64,000 nt of DNA, from the NCBI RefSeq assembly GCF_000622245.1, contig NZ_JHXW01000004.1:62001-126000 (forward strand). The letters run 5' to 3'. This stretch comes from Fusobacterium perfoetens ATCC 29250 (GTDB lineage: Bacteria; Fusobacteriota; Fusobacteriia; Fusobacteriales; Fusobacteriaceae). The position numbers and the translations under genes are program-made. A model generated the notes under the pieces. It had not been told where the DNA came from and did no database searches. It saw only the letters and a list, made by a program, of their open reading frames with translations. Positions 53,901 to 62,514 of the stretch are shown here, piece after piece. Every line of letters starts with the position of its first letter. Within the stretch, counting starts at the first letter, position 1.

Positions 53901-56210
53901 ATGAAGAAGAATAATAAAAAAAATCTAGTTATAGTAGAATCACCAGCAAAAGCTAAAACTATTGAAAAAATATTAGGAAATAATTTCCAAGTAACAGCTT
54001 CATTTGGACATATTAGGGATTTACCTAAAAGTTCTCTTGGTGTTGATATAGAAAATGGTTTCACTCCAAATTATTCAACTATAAGAGGAAAAGGAGAAGT
54101 TACAAAAAATTTAAAAGCTTTAGCTAAAAAATCTGATAAAATTTATCTTGCTTCTGACCCTGATAGAGAAGGAGAAGCTATAGCTTGGCATATTGCTTAC
54201 ACTTTAAAACTAGATGAAAATGAAAATAATAGAATAGAATTTAATGAGATTACGGCTTCAGCCATAAAAGAAGCTATAAAACATCCTAAAAAAATTGATA
54301 TAAATAAAGTTAATGCTCAACAAGCTAGAAGAATTTTAGATAGGCTTGTTGGTTATGAAGTTAGTCCACTTTTATGGAAAACTGTTTCATCTAATACAAG
54401 TGCTGGTCGTGTTCAATCAGTAGCTTTAAAATTAATTTGTGAATTAGAAGACAGCATAAAGGCTTTTGTTCCTGAAAAATTCTGGGATATAAATGGAGAG
54501 TTTGAAAACAAAATTAATTTATCTCTTTATAAAATTAATAATAAAAAAATAGATAAATTGAAAGATGAAAAAATAGTTGAAAAAATAAAGTCTTTTAAAG
54601 GAGAAGAATTCTTAGTAGAAAGTGCTAAAGTTACTAAAAAAACTAAAAATCCACCTGTTCCTTTAAAAACAAGTACACTTCAACAACTTTCATCTTCATA
54701 CTTAGGATTTTCAGCTACAAAAACTATGAAGATAGCTCAAGGACTATATGAGGGTGTTAGTATAAATGGAACTCATAAAGGACTTATTACATATATGAGA
54801 ACTGATTCCATAAGAATTTCAGAGGAAGCTTCTAAAATGGCAAAAGATTATATTCTTGAAAATTTTGGAAAAGAATATGTTGGTGGAGAAATTAAAAAAT
54901 CTACTAAAAAACAAGAGAATATTCAAGATGCTCATGAGGGAATTAGACCTACAACTATAGAATATACTCCTGATTATTTAGCTAAATTTTTAGATAAAGA
55001 CCAACTAAAGTTATATAAGCTTATTTGGGAAAGGTTTTTAATTTCTCAATTAGCTCCTATGAAATATGAACAATTTGAACTTATTTGTTCAAAAGATAAT
55101 ATTCAATTTAGAGGAATTTTAAACAAAATCTTATTTGATGGATATTACAAAGTTTTTAAAGATGAAGAAGATATTCCATTAGGTGATTTTCCAAATATAA
55201 AAAAAGACGAATTATTAAAACTTTTAAAATTAAATATAAAAGAAGATTTTACAAAACCACCTGCAAGGTTAACAGAATCATCTCTTATTAAAAAACTAGA
55301 GTCAGATGGAATTGGTAGACCATCTACTTATGCTACTATTATCAATACTTTAAAAGATAGAGAATATGTTACTCTTAAAGGAAAAAGTTTTGTTCCTACA
55401 GAATTAGGATATCAAGTTAAACATGTTCTTAATGAAAATTTTAAAACTTTTATGAATGTTAAGTTTACTGCTGATATGGAAAATAAACTTGATGATATTG
55501 CAGAGGGAAAAGAACATTGGCAAGAAGTTCTTGAAAAATTTTATTCTGAACTTTCTAAAAATATTGAAAAATATAAAAAAATTATAGATGAAGATGAAAA
55601 TAAAATTATTGTATCAGATGTTATATGTCCTTGTGGTAAAGGATATATGATAATGAAAAATGGTAGATTTGGTAGATATCTTGCTTGTAATGAAGAAGGA
55701 TGTAAACAAAATATCTCTCTTCGTGGAATAGATATTCCTATGGAAGATATACAAAAAGGAAAAATATTTGTAAAAGATATCTTAGAAGCAAAATTAGATG
55801 AAAAAAAAGGAAAGTTAACAGATGTTTTTAGTAATGATGGAACTAGATTATTACTTAAAGTTGGGCCTTATGGAAGTTATTTAGAAAGTGAAAATTATAC
55901 TAATGATAATATTAGAGTTACTCTTCCTAGTGAAATAAAAAAGGCTTTAATGCAAAATCAAGTTTTAATTGAAGATGGTATTGTGAAATTAAATGAGAGA
56001 TTACAAGTAATAAAATCTGAAGAAAAAAACATTCTTGATAAAGCTGGAGTTTGTGAAAAATGTGGTCGACCATTTAGAATTGGTAAAGGTAGATTTGGTA
56101 GATATCTTGCTTGTACAGGATATCCAGAATGTAAAAATATTAAAACTTTAGATAAAGATGGAAATATTATAGAAAAAAAAGAAAAGAAAACTACTAAAAA
56201 GAAAAAATAA
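53901..56210 (+). CDS. topA: DNA topoisomerase I
   Basis: TopA relaxes negative supercoils. From the ATG at 53901 (GGAAAGG upstream) it has 769 residues. TOPRIM motifs are VIVESPAKAKTIEKIL and ASDPDREGEAIAWH, and the active tyrosine is in GLITYMRTDSIR near 290. Two C-terminal zinc fingers follow, CPCGKGY with CNEEGC and CEKCGRPF with CTGYPEC, then a Lys-rich tail. A TTG six codons earlier is in frame but sits on the ribosome site. Confidence 0.97.
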   Translation: MKKNNKKNLVIVESPAKAKTIEKILGNNFQVTASFGHIRDLPKSSLGVDIENGFTPNYSTIRGKGEVTKNLKALAKKSDKIYLASDPDREGEAIAWHIAYTLKLDENENNRIEFNEITASAIKEAIKHPKKIDINKVNAQQARRILDRLVGYEVSPLLWKTVSSNTSAGRVQSVALKLICELEDSIKAFVPEKFWDINGEFENKINLSLYKINNKKIDKLKDEKIVEKIKSFKGEEFLVESAKVTKKTKNPPVPLKTSTLQQLSSSYLGFSATKTMKIAQGLYEGVSINGTHKGLITYMRTDSIRISEEASKMAKDYILENFGKEYVGGEIKKSTKKQENIQDAHEGIRPTTIEYTPDYLAKFLDKDQLKLYKLIWERFLISQLAPMKYEQFELICSKDNIQFRGILNKILFDGYYKVFKDEEDIPLGDFPNIKKDELLKLLKLNIKEDFTKPPARLTESSLIKKLESDGIGRPSTYATIINTLKDREYVTLKGKSFVPTELGYQVKHVLNENFKTFMNVKFTADMENKLDDIAEGKEHWQEVLEKFYSELSKNIEKYKKIIDEDENKIIVSDVICPCGKGYMIMKNGRFGRYLACNEEGCKQNISLRGIDIPMEDIQKGKIFVKDILEAKLDEKKGKLTDVFSNDGTRLLLKVGPYGSYLESENYTNDNIRVTLPSEIKKALMQNQVLIEDGIVKLNERLQVIKSEEKNILDKAGVCEKCGRPFRIGKGRFGRYLACTGYPECKNIKTLDKDGNIIEKKEKKTTKKKK

Positions 56211-56217
56211 TTATTAT

Positions 56218-56250
56218 AGCAAAAGCCACCCTTTCGAGTGGCTTTTGCTA
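56218..56250. terminator. bidirectional terminator between topA and cstA
   Basis: AGCAAAAGCCAC pairs perfectly with GTGGCTTTTGCT (56218-56249). It lies between the convergent topA and cstA genes and can serve both. Confidence 0.85.
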
Positions 56251-56284
56251 TTTTAACATTACAAAGGATTTATACTGAAATCAA

Positions 56285-57988
56285 CTACTTAGTTGAATTA
56301 GTATTTTTTTTAAGGTCAATTAAAACTTTTGTTCCTTCTACAACTAACATAAAAGCAAGAATAAAGATAAAGAAAATTACAACTGATTGTAATCCATGTA
56401 CTGCTAGTTTTCCTTGACCTGAAATTAATAATACTATATTAGTTTTAAATGAAATTAATAAAGAACTCATAGTAGCACAAATCATAAATATCATAGGAAT
56501 AAATAACATCTTATTATTTTTTCCTGTTTTAGCAAGCCATACAGATACTCCTAAGAAACATGGTACAGCAACTAATTGATTACATGCTCCAAATATAGGC
56601 CAAATATTTTTATATCCTCCAAGACATAATACTCCACCTAAAAATACTGTAATGATTGTAGCTACATACATATTACTAAACGATTTTTTAATTCCTACAT
56701 TTTCTTCTGGGTTTTTAGAAGTAAATAACTCTTGAAATAAAAATCTTCCTAATCTTGTAGCTGTATCTAGTGAAGTTAAAGCAAAAGCTGAGAAAGCTAG
56801 AGAAATTACTGTAAATGTAGTTCTAACAGCTATATCATTAAATCCCATTGCTCCAAAAAATCCTGAAACCCCTGTAGCAAATACAACAGCTGGTGACCCA
56901 TTTGGCATTTGACCATCTTTAAATAAAACTCCTACTGTAATTAAAGCAATAACAGCTAATACACATTCTATTAACATAGAACCATATCCAATCATTTTAG
57001 CGTCTTTTTCATTATCTAATTGTTTTGAAGTTGTTCCAGAACCAATTAATGAGTGGAATCCTGAAATAGCTCCACAAGCTACTGTAATAAATAGATATGG
57101 GAATACAAATTGTCCATTAAAACTATTTTTTAGTCCTGTAAAACTTGGTAAATTAATTGTTGGATTTGTAAATACAACTCCAATAAAAGCAGCTAAAATC
57201 ATGAAATATAATAAGAAACTATTTAGATAATCTCTTGGTTGTAATAAAATCCATACAGGAGTAACTGAAGCAATAATAATATAGATAAATACAAATCCTA
57301 ACCAGAAATTTTTACTTAAATAGATAGGAAATTTTAATCCTAAATATATACATAGTATTAAAAGAGCTACTCCAACAACTGAAGAAATAACAAGTGGAGC
57401 ATTTTTTCTATATACTAAGAATCCAAAAGCTATAGCTAGTGGAATAAATAATACAGAAGCTGTAGCTACTGAACCATTAGCTTGAATATATGTTTTTGTT
57501 CCATCAGCTGCTACTGTATATCCTTGGAAAGTACTAGCCACAATATCAGCAAAAGCAGCTATAACTAATAAAATTACTAACCAAGCAAATGTTGTAAATA
57601 ATACCTTACATTTATGTCCAATATATTCTTCAATAACTTCTCCTAAAGTTTTTCCACCATGTTTTATAGAAACAACAATAGATGAAAAGTCTTGAACTCC
57701 TCCAAAGAAAATTCCTCCAATAACAATCCATAAAAATACTGGAATCCATCCAAAAACTGCTGCTTGAATTGGTCCTGTTATTGGTCCTGCCCCAGCAATA
57801 GAAGCAAAGTGATGTCCTAAAAGAATAGGAGCTTTAGCTGGTACATAATCTACTCCATCTTCCATTGTATGAGCTGGTGTTACTTGTTTTGGGTCTACTC
57901 CCCATTGTTTTGCTAACCATGAACCATATGTTACATAGGCTATTAAAAATAAAATAATAGCTACTGATAAAATTAATAAACTACTCAT
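56285..57988 (-). CDS. cstA: carbon starvation protein CstA (peptide/pyruvate permease family)
   Basis: The 567 residues form about 16 membrane helices. Motifs are APILLGHHFASIAGAGPITG near 50-70, GGVQDFSSIVVSIKHGGKTL, and GFHSLIGSGTTSKQ near 318. CstA-family proteins take up peptides or pyruvate in nutrient stress. It ends the ilvE-unknown-cstA operon and lies 22 bases after the unknown gene, so it is under the same leader control as ilvE. Short relatives (about 480-560) are normal for anaerobes. Confidence 0.95.
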   Translation of the reverse strand: MSSLLILSVAIILFLIAYVTYGSWLAKQWGVDPKQVTPAHTMEDGVDYVPAKAPILLGHHFASIAGAGPITGPIQAAVFGWIPVFLWIVIGGIFFGGVQDFSSIVVSIKHGGKTLGEVIEEYIGHKCKVLFTTFAWLVILLVIAAFADIVASTFQGYTVAADGTKTYIQANGSVATASVLFIPLAIAFGFLVYRKNAPLVISSVVGVALLILCIYLGLKFPIYLSKNFWLGFVFIYIIIASVTPVWILLQPRDYLNSFLLYFMILAAFIGVVFTNPTINLPSFTGLKNSFNGQFVFPYLFITVACGAISGFHSLIGSGTTSKQLDNEKDAKMIGYGSMLIECVLAVIALITVGVLFKDGQMPNGSPAVVFATGVSGFFGAMGFNDIAVRTTFTVISLAFSAFALTSLDTATRLGRFLFQELFTSKNPEENVGIKKSFSNMYVATIITVFLGGVLCLGGYKNIWPIFGACNQLVAVPCFLGVSVWLAKTGKNNKMLFIPMIFMICATMSSLLISFKTNIVLLISGQGKLAVHGLQSVVIFFIFILAFMLVVEGTKVLIDLKKNTNSTK

Positions 57989-58010
57989 ATAAATTTCCCT
58001 CTCCTTATTA

Positions 58011-58535
58011 TCAATTTTTTAAATTTTTTTCAAATACATTTATAATTTCTTTAGAAGGTTTATTATAATAGATTTTATTTTCTTTTAAATCTATTCCTAT
58101 AAATCTAGTTGTTAAAAAACCTCTTATAGAAAATAAATATGTCTTTTCAAACTTAAATTTTTCTATTTTCTTTTTTATATTTTCAGAAATTTTATTTGAA
58201 GATATAAAAACTATTGATATATAACTTGTCATATGATTTTTAGGAGGATATTTTTCTCCCTTTCTTACATAATCTTTTTCAATCTTGTTTTTTATTAAAA
58301 GTTCCATATTGTCTATATCTTTTTCACTAAGTTTATTAACTTCTAAGAAAAAGATATATTCAAAATTATTAACTTCCCAAAGATTTACTTCTTTTACTAA
58401 TATATATTTTTCAGCCTTGGAATTAAAATATCCATAGGCTGAAAAATTATACTCATCAATTTTTATATTTTCTTCTATATCAAAACAACTTTTATATACT
58501 TCCAATAAATTATTTAAATACTCTTTTGATTCCAT
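58011..58535 (-). CDS. protein of unknown function between ilvE and cstA
   Basis: I do not recognise this 174-residue protein. It has no signal peptide or membrane helix. It is charged, with an apparent beta-rich core (YFNSKAEKYILVKEVNLWEV, NFEYIFFLEVNKL) and a conserved-looking GFLTTRFIGIDLKENKIYYN near 140-160. Nine bases separate it from ilvE and 22 from cstA, so it is made with both. It might regulate or assist the CstA permease, but nothing in the sequence proves that. Confidence 0.7.
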   Translation of the reverse strand: MESKEYLNNLLEVYKSCFDIEENIKIDEYNFSAYGYFNSKAEKYILVKEVNLWEVNNFEYIFFLEVNKLSEKDIDNMELLIKNKIEKDYVRKGEKYPPKNHMTSYISIVFISSNKISENIKKKIEKFKFEKTYLFSIRGFLTTRFIGIDLKENKIYYNKPSKEIINVFEKNLKN

Positions 58536-58544
58536 ATACCTCTC

Positions 58545-59609
58545 TTATTTAACTTCTCTTGTCCAATTTTTTGTATCTTCTAGTTTACCCCATTGAATAC
58601 CTGTTAGAGTATCATATAATCTTTGAGTTAAAGCTCCTGTTTTAAAATCATTAATAACAGCAGTTTCTCCTCTATAGAATAATTCTCCTACTGGAGATAT
58701 TACAGCTGCAGTTCCTGTTCCAAAAGCTTCTTGAAGTTTTCCATTTCTTGCTGCTTCCATTAAGAAATCAATAGTGAAATGTTCTTCATGTACTTTATAT
58801 CCCCAATCTTTTAAAAGTTGAATACAAGAATCTCTTGTTACCCCTGGAAGAACTGTTCCATCAATAGGTGAAGTATAAACTTCTCCATCAACTAAAAACA
58901 TAACATTCATTGTTCCAACTTCCTCTACATATTTACGCTCAGCTCCATCTAACCAAAGAACTTGTGTATATCCCTTTTGTTGAGCATTGTATTGAGCTAG
59001 GATACTAGCTGCATAGTTTCCTCCACATTTTGTAAATCCTGTTCCACCTTTACAAGCACGAACTAATTCTTCTTCAACATAAATTTTTACAGGACTAACT
59101 CCTTCTGGATAATAATTTCCTACAGGAGATAAAATTATAGCAAATAGATAATTACTTGCTGGGTGAACTCCTACTGTAGCTTCTGTTGAAAACATAAATG
59201 GACGAATATATAGAGAAGTTCCCTCTGCTGATGGTATCCATTCTTTTTCATATTCAACTAATTTTTCTATAGCTTCAACAAACATATCTTCTGGAAACTC
59301 TGGCATACAAAGTCTTTCACAAGATTTTTGCATTCTTCTAGCATTCATTTCAGGACGGAATAATAAAACTTTTCCCTCTTTTGTTCTATAAGCTTTTAAT
59401 CCCTCAAATACCTCTTGAGCATAATGTAAAACAAATGAAGCTGGACTTAAAGATAATGGTCCATAAGGAACTATTCTTGCATCATGCCATCCTTTTTCTT
59501 TTGAATAATCCATTAAAAACATGTGGTCAGTAAAATATTTTCCAAATCCTAATTTGTTTTGGTCTGGTTTCTCCTTTAACTCTTTAACTCTTTCAACTCT
59601 GATTTCCAT
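58545..59609 (-). CDS. ilvE: branched-chain amino-acid aminotransferase
   Basis: IlvE moves the amino group between branched-chain amino acids and 2-oxoglutarate, used in biosynthesis or in amino-acid fermentation. The 354-residue type has AQEVFEGLKAYR near 65-76, the PLP-lysine region GTGFTKCGGNYAAS near 193, and EVGTMNVMF with the C-terminal GTGTAAVISPVG. No ilvBC or leu gene adjoins it, which leans toward catabolic or exchange use. A leader ORF and terminator precede it (59636-59893). Confidence 0.95.
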   Translation of the reverse strand: MEIRVERVKELKEKPDQNKLGFGKYFTDHMFLMDYSKEKGWHDARIVPYGPLSLSPASFVLHYAQEVFEGLKAYRTKEGKVLLFRPEMNARRMQKSCERLCMPEFPEDMFVEAIEKLVEYEKEWIPSAEGTSLYIRPFMFSTEATVGVHPASNYLFAIILSPVGNYYPEGVSPVKIYVEEELVRACKGGTGFTKCGGNYAASILAQYNAQQKGYTQVLWLDGAERKYVEEVGTMNVMFLVDGEVYTSPIDGTVLPGVTRDSCIQLLKDWGYKVHEEHFTIDFLMEAARNGKLQEAFGTGTAAVISPVGELFYRGETAVINDFKTGALTQRLYDTLTGIQWGKLEDTKNWTREVK

Positions 59610-59635
59610 AAAACTTTCCTCCTTGTAATGTCTAT

Positions 59636-59664
59636 AAAAAAAACAGCCTTGGCCAAGGCTGTTT
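59636..59664 (-). terminator. attenuator-type terminator in the ilvE leader
   Basis: AAACAGCCTT-GGCC-AAGGCTGTTT (59641-59664) is a perfect hairpin followed by T8 on the - strand. It ends 27 bases before the ilvE start codon and lies downstream of the leader ORF, so it must be bypassed for ilvE to be expressed. Confidence 0.85.
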
Positions 59665-59724
59665 TAATATTTTTTACTTAATTTTTTATATAAAATTTAT
59701 TATTTTATCCCTAGTAAAAAATGG

Positions 59725-59835
59725 TTACACCAAACAACTCTTAGCATTTATTTTTTGTACGTCAAAACTTCTGATATTCATAAATATCAGATTTATTATA
59801 CTTATGACAAATATTATGCTAAGTAGTTTAAACAT
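59725..59835 (-). CDS. ilvE leader peptide (putative attenuation peptide)
   Basis: AAGGAGG precedes an ATG at 59835 that opens a 36-codon ORF ending TAA at 59725. It starts MFKLLSIIFVISIINLIFMN and ends KINAKSCLV. Nine Ile, five Leu and three Val codons, several adjacent (LL, II, VI, II, LI), make it resemble enterobacterial IlvL/IlvB leader peptides. It sits between a good promoter and the ilvE terminator. Ribosome stalling at these codons when branched-chain aminoacyl-tRNAs are short could let polymerase pass the terminator. Alternatively it is a small membrane peptide. No codon evidence beyond composition is available. Confidence 0.6.
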   Translation of the reverse strand: MFKLLSIIFVISIINLIFMNIRSFDVQKINAKSCLV

Positions 59836-59864
59836 ATAACCCTCCTTAAAGTTTTCTTGCGTAA

Positions 59865-59893
59865 AGTATAAAACATTCTTTTAAAAAAATCAA
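59865..59893 (-). promoter_or_regulatory. promoter of the ilvE leader
   Basis: On the - strand TTGATT (59888-59893) and TATACT (59865-59870) are separated by 17 bases. Transcription would start near 59858, about 250 bases before the ilvE start codon, leaving room for the leader ORF and terminator. Confidence 0.75.
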
Positions 59894-59942
59894 GTGTTTT
59901 TTTAATTTTTTTTATTTTTTTTAATTTTTTAGTATTTTTTTC

Positions 59943-60671
59943 TTAAAATATAGTATTTTCTTTAGAAATAACATTAATTTTTTTATCTATAAAAGATATT
60001 TTTCCATTTTTTAGCTTTAATTGAATAGGATATACCTCTACACCTTTACTTATAGCCTTATAAAAAGTCTCAAAAAATGATTTATCTGTTTTATAATTTG
60101 GTATAAAACTATGAGAATCTCTAAAAATTAAAAGCATTACTGCTGCTCTTTCCCCTTTTTCTTTAATTTCCATTAAAGTTTCTAAATGTTTTACTGCTCT
60201 TTCAGATGGAGCATCTGGAAATATAGCTATTTTATTTTCTGAAAGTGAAACTCCTTTCACTTCAACCCAAATTTTTTCTCCATTTTTTTCTAAATAATAA
60301 TCAAGCCGACTATGTCCATTTTTTACTTCAGCTTTTACTAAATCCACTTCTCCAAAAGGTGATATTGAAAAATCTCTTAAAATATTTTCTGAAATATACC
60401 TATGAAAAGATGAATTTAAAAGAATATCTTCTCCATCAGGAGCTTTAGCTGAAATTAAATCCCATTCTGTTTTTCTTTTACTTAAATCTTTAGCTTTTCT
60501 AAGAGAAACTTCATTTCCTTCATAAAGTAACTCTTTTATCCTTCCACTATCATGTACATGAACTGTTACAATATCTTTATTTTTTAATTCTACTTTTGAA
60601 ATAAATCTATTAGGTCTTTCTAAAAAACTTCCTATTTCATTTATTTCAATTTCATATATAACTTTTTCCAT
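59943..60671 (-). CDS. sfsA: SfsA family DNA/sugar-fermentation stimulation protein
   Basis: From the ATG at 60671, with GGAGG eight bases upstream, the protein has 242 residues starting MEKVIYEIEINEIGSF. Family segments are FLERPNRFISKV, VHVHDSGRIKELL, and EVKGVSLSENKIAIFPDAPS with a nuclease-like Asp/Glu/Lys set, followed by ERAVKHLETLMEI. SfsA was described as a sugar-fermentation stimulator and probable DNA-binding nuclease-fold protein. An upstream extension to 60704 would include the ribosome site, so I reject it. Confidence 0.9.
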   Translation of the reverse strand: MEKVIYEIEINEIGSFLERPNRFISKVELKNKDIVTVHVHDSGRIKELLYEGNEVSLRKAKDLSKRKTEWDLISAKAPDGEDILLNSSFHRYISENILRDFSISPFGEVDLVKAEVKNGHSRLDYYLEKNGEKIWVEVKGVSLSENKIAIFPDAPSERAVKHLETLMEIKEKGERAAVMLLIFRDSHSFIPNYKTDKSFFETFYKAISKGVEVYPIQLKLKNGKISFIDKKINVISKENTIF

Positions 60672-60840
60672 TTTACCTCCATAAGTTTTTTTATATTTTA
60701 TCATAAAAAATTATATTTTATAATTGTTAAATATGAAATAAAATTTGAATAATCTATGAAATAATTCAATAAATAGGAAATAATTTATTGAAATATAATT
60801 ATTTCTTTAAAATAAATGAAATAAAACTAATATTTTTATA

Positions 60841-60875
60841 AAAAAGACTGTTGTAAATTTTCCAACAGTCTTTTT
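60841..60875 (-). terminator. intrinsic terminator of the amidohydrolase gene
   Basis: AAAAAGACTGTTG pairs with CAACAGTCTTTTT around a short loop, with T runs on both strands. It lies right after the amidohydrolase stop. Confidence 0.85.
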
Positions 60876-60880
60876 TACTT

Positions 60881-62512
60881 TTATTTTTGAGAATAAACTA
60901 TTTTTCCACCAACCATAGTTATAATAGGTTTTATATTTCTAATTTCCATAGGGTCAACTGTAAATATATCTTTATCTAATATAACTATATCAGCATAATA
61001 ATTTTCTTTTATTCTTCCTTTTCTATCCTCACAAAATTCAGCATAAGCACTACCTATTGTATAGGCATCTATTGCTGTATAAACATCTACACATTCTTCA
61101 GGATAAAATCCATTTATAGGTTGTCCATTAGAGTCTTTTCTAGTTACAGCAGAATAAATATTTGGGAATGGATTACAAGATTCTACTGGACAATCTGTTC
61201 CATAAGATATTTTTCCACCTAATTTGTCAAGAGTATTAAAAGCATATGAAGTAGAAGCTAATTCTTTTCCACATCTATCCTCTACTATTTTCATATCATA
61301 ATCTAAGAATATTGGTTGATACATAACAAGTATTCCAGATTTTGCAATATCTTCAAGCATCTCTTTATCAGTAATTTGACAATGAACTAAAGCATGTCTT
61401 AATTTATTTTTACCATCAACAAAAGCTTTTTTATAACATTCTATTGTTTCCTTTATAGCTCTATCTCCAATAACATGAGTAACAACTTGAATTCCATGTT
61501 CTTTAGCTATAGCACAATATTCTTCCATCTCTTCAGTTGTTGTAAAATGTTCTCCTATTGTTGAAGGATCATCATTATATGGTTTACACATAAGAGCTGT
61601 TCTTGCTCCTAAACTTCCATCTTTAAAAAGTTTCAAAGGTCCTAAAGTTATCCAATTTTCTTCTGAATATCCATCTCTAGTAAACTCTCCATCTGTTACA
61701 TATTTTTTAAATTCCTCTATATTTGTAAAACAAACTTGATGTCTATAACGAAGAAGACCTTTTCCCTCTTTAAATAATTTTTTAAACATTGCAAAATGTT
61801 CATCTATTGATTTTACTATTGTTGTTCCTATATCATTACTTTGTACGCTTGTAAGCCCATAAGCAACTGCTTGTTTCATACTTTTTATAAGCATTCTTTC
61901 TCTATCTTCCATTGTATAATCTGGAATAAGTTTTTTTACAAAGTTACAAGCATTTTCTGTGAATACTCCATTAGGATATCCATCTTCACCTATCACAAAA
62001 GTTCCACCAGGCCATTGAGGTGAATTTCCATCAATTTCTAATAATTCTATTGCTTTTGTATTTGTTGATAATATATGGCCACAAACACGTTCTAATATAA
62101 TTGGAATTTCTGTGGAAATTTTATCTAAATCAAATCTTGTTGGTATTCTTTTATCTGGAAAATAATCTTGATTCCAACCTATAGCATGGATACAATGTTT
62201 TGTTAATTCAGGATTTTCTTTTTTAAATTTTATACATCTTTCAACTAAATCTTCTACTGAAGTACAATCAAAAATAGATACTTCTTGTAATACTTCAGCA
62301 AATTGTATAAGGTGTAAATGAGAATCATTTAATCCAGGAATTACTGTTCTTCCCTCACAATCTATTTTTCTACAATCTTCTAAACATAATGGTAAAAGTT
62401 CCTCTTTTTTTCCAACTTTTTTTATGATTCCATCTTCTATAAGAATAGCTTCTGTAAATTTTTCTCTTTCAAGATAAACTTTTCCATTAAATATTAAAGT
62501 TTGTGTACTCAT
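60881..62512 (-). CDS. YtcJ-like metal-dependent amidohydrolase
   Basis: The 543 residues match the YtcJ/NfdA amidohydrolase_3 group. Zinc ligands are NDSHLHL near 63-69, HVIGDRA near 340 and ALVHCQI near 372, with the late catalytic Asp in SYGTDCPVE near 440. The ADIVILDKDIF tail is typical of this superfamily. These enzymes hydrolyse cyclic or linear amide bonds; no substrate can be inferred. It is 2 bases after the APC permease, so transport of the substrate by that permease is a reasonable guess. Confidence 0.9.
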   Translation of the reverse strand: MSTQTLIFNGKVYLEREKFTEAILIEDGIIKKVGKKEELLPLCLEDCRKIDCEGRTVIPGLNDSHLHLIQFAEVLQEVSIFDCTSVEDLVERCIKFKKENPELTKHCIHAIGWNQDYFPDKRIPTRFDLDKISTEIPIILERVCGHILSTNTKAIELLEIDGNSPQWPGGTFVIGEDGYPNGVFTENACNFVKKLIPDYTMEDRERMLIKSMKQAVAYGLTSVQSNDIGTTIVKSIDEHFAMFKKLFKEGKGLLRYRHQVCFTNIEEFKKYVTDGEFTRDGYSEENWITLGPLKLFKDGSLGARTALMCKPYNDDPSTIGEHFTTTEEMEEYCAIAKEHGIQVVTHVIGDRAIKETIECYKKAFVDGKNKLRHALVHCQITDKEMLEDIAKSGILVMYQPIFLDYDMKIVEDRCGKELASTSYAFNTLDKLGGKISYGTDCPVESCNPFPNIYSAVTRKDSNGQPINGFYPEECVDVYTAIDAYTIGSAYAEFCEDRKGRIKENYYADIVILDKDIFTVDPMEIRNIKPIITMVGGKIVYSQK

Positions 62513-62514
62513 AA

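Noticed and set aside
59636-59893. A T-box riboswitch upstream of ilvE.
   Set aside because: I see no T-box core sequence and no antiterminator complementary to the terminator; a coding leader fits better.
60735-60824. Four to five GAAATAA repeats between sfsA and the amidohydrolase gene.
   Set aside because: The unit is short, spacing is irregular (13-28 bases) and such words are expected by chance in DNA this AT-rich.
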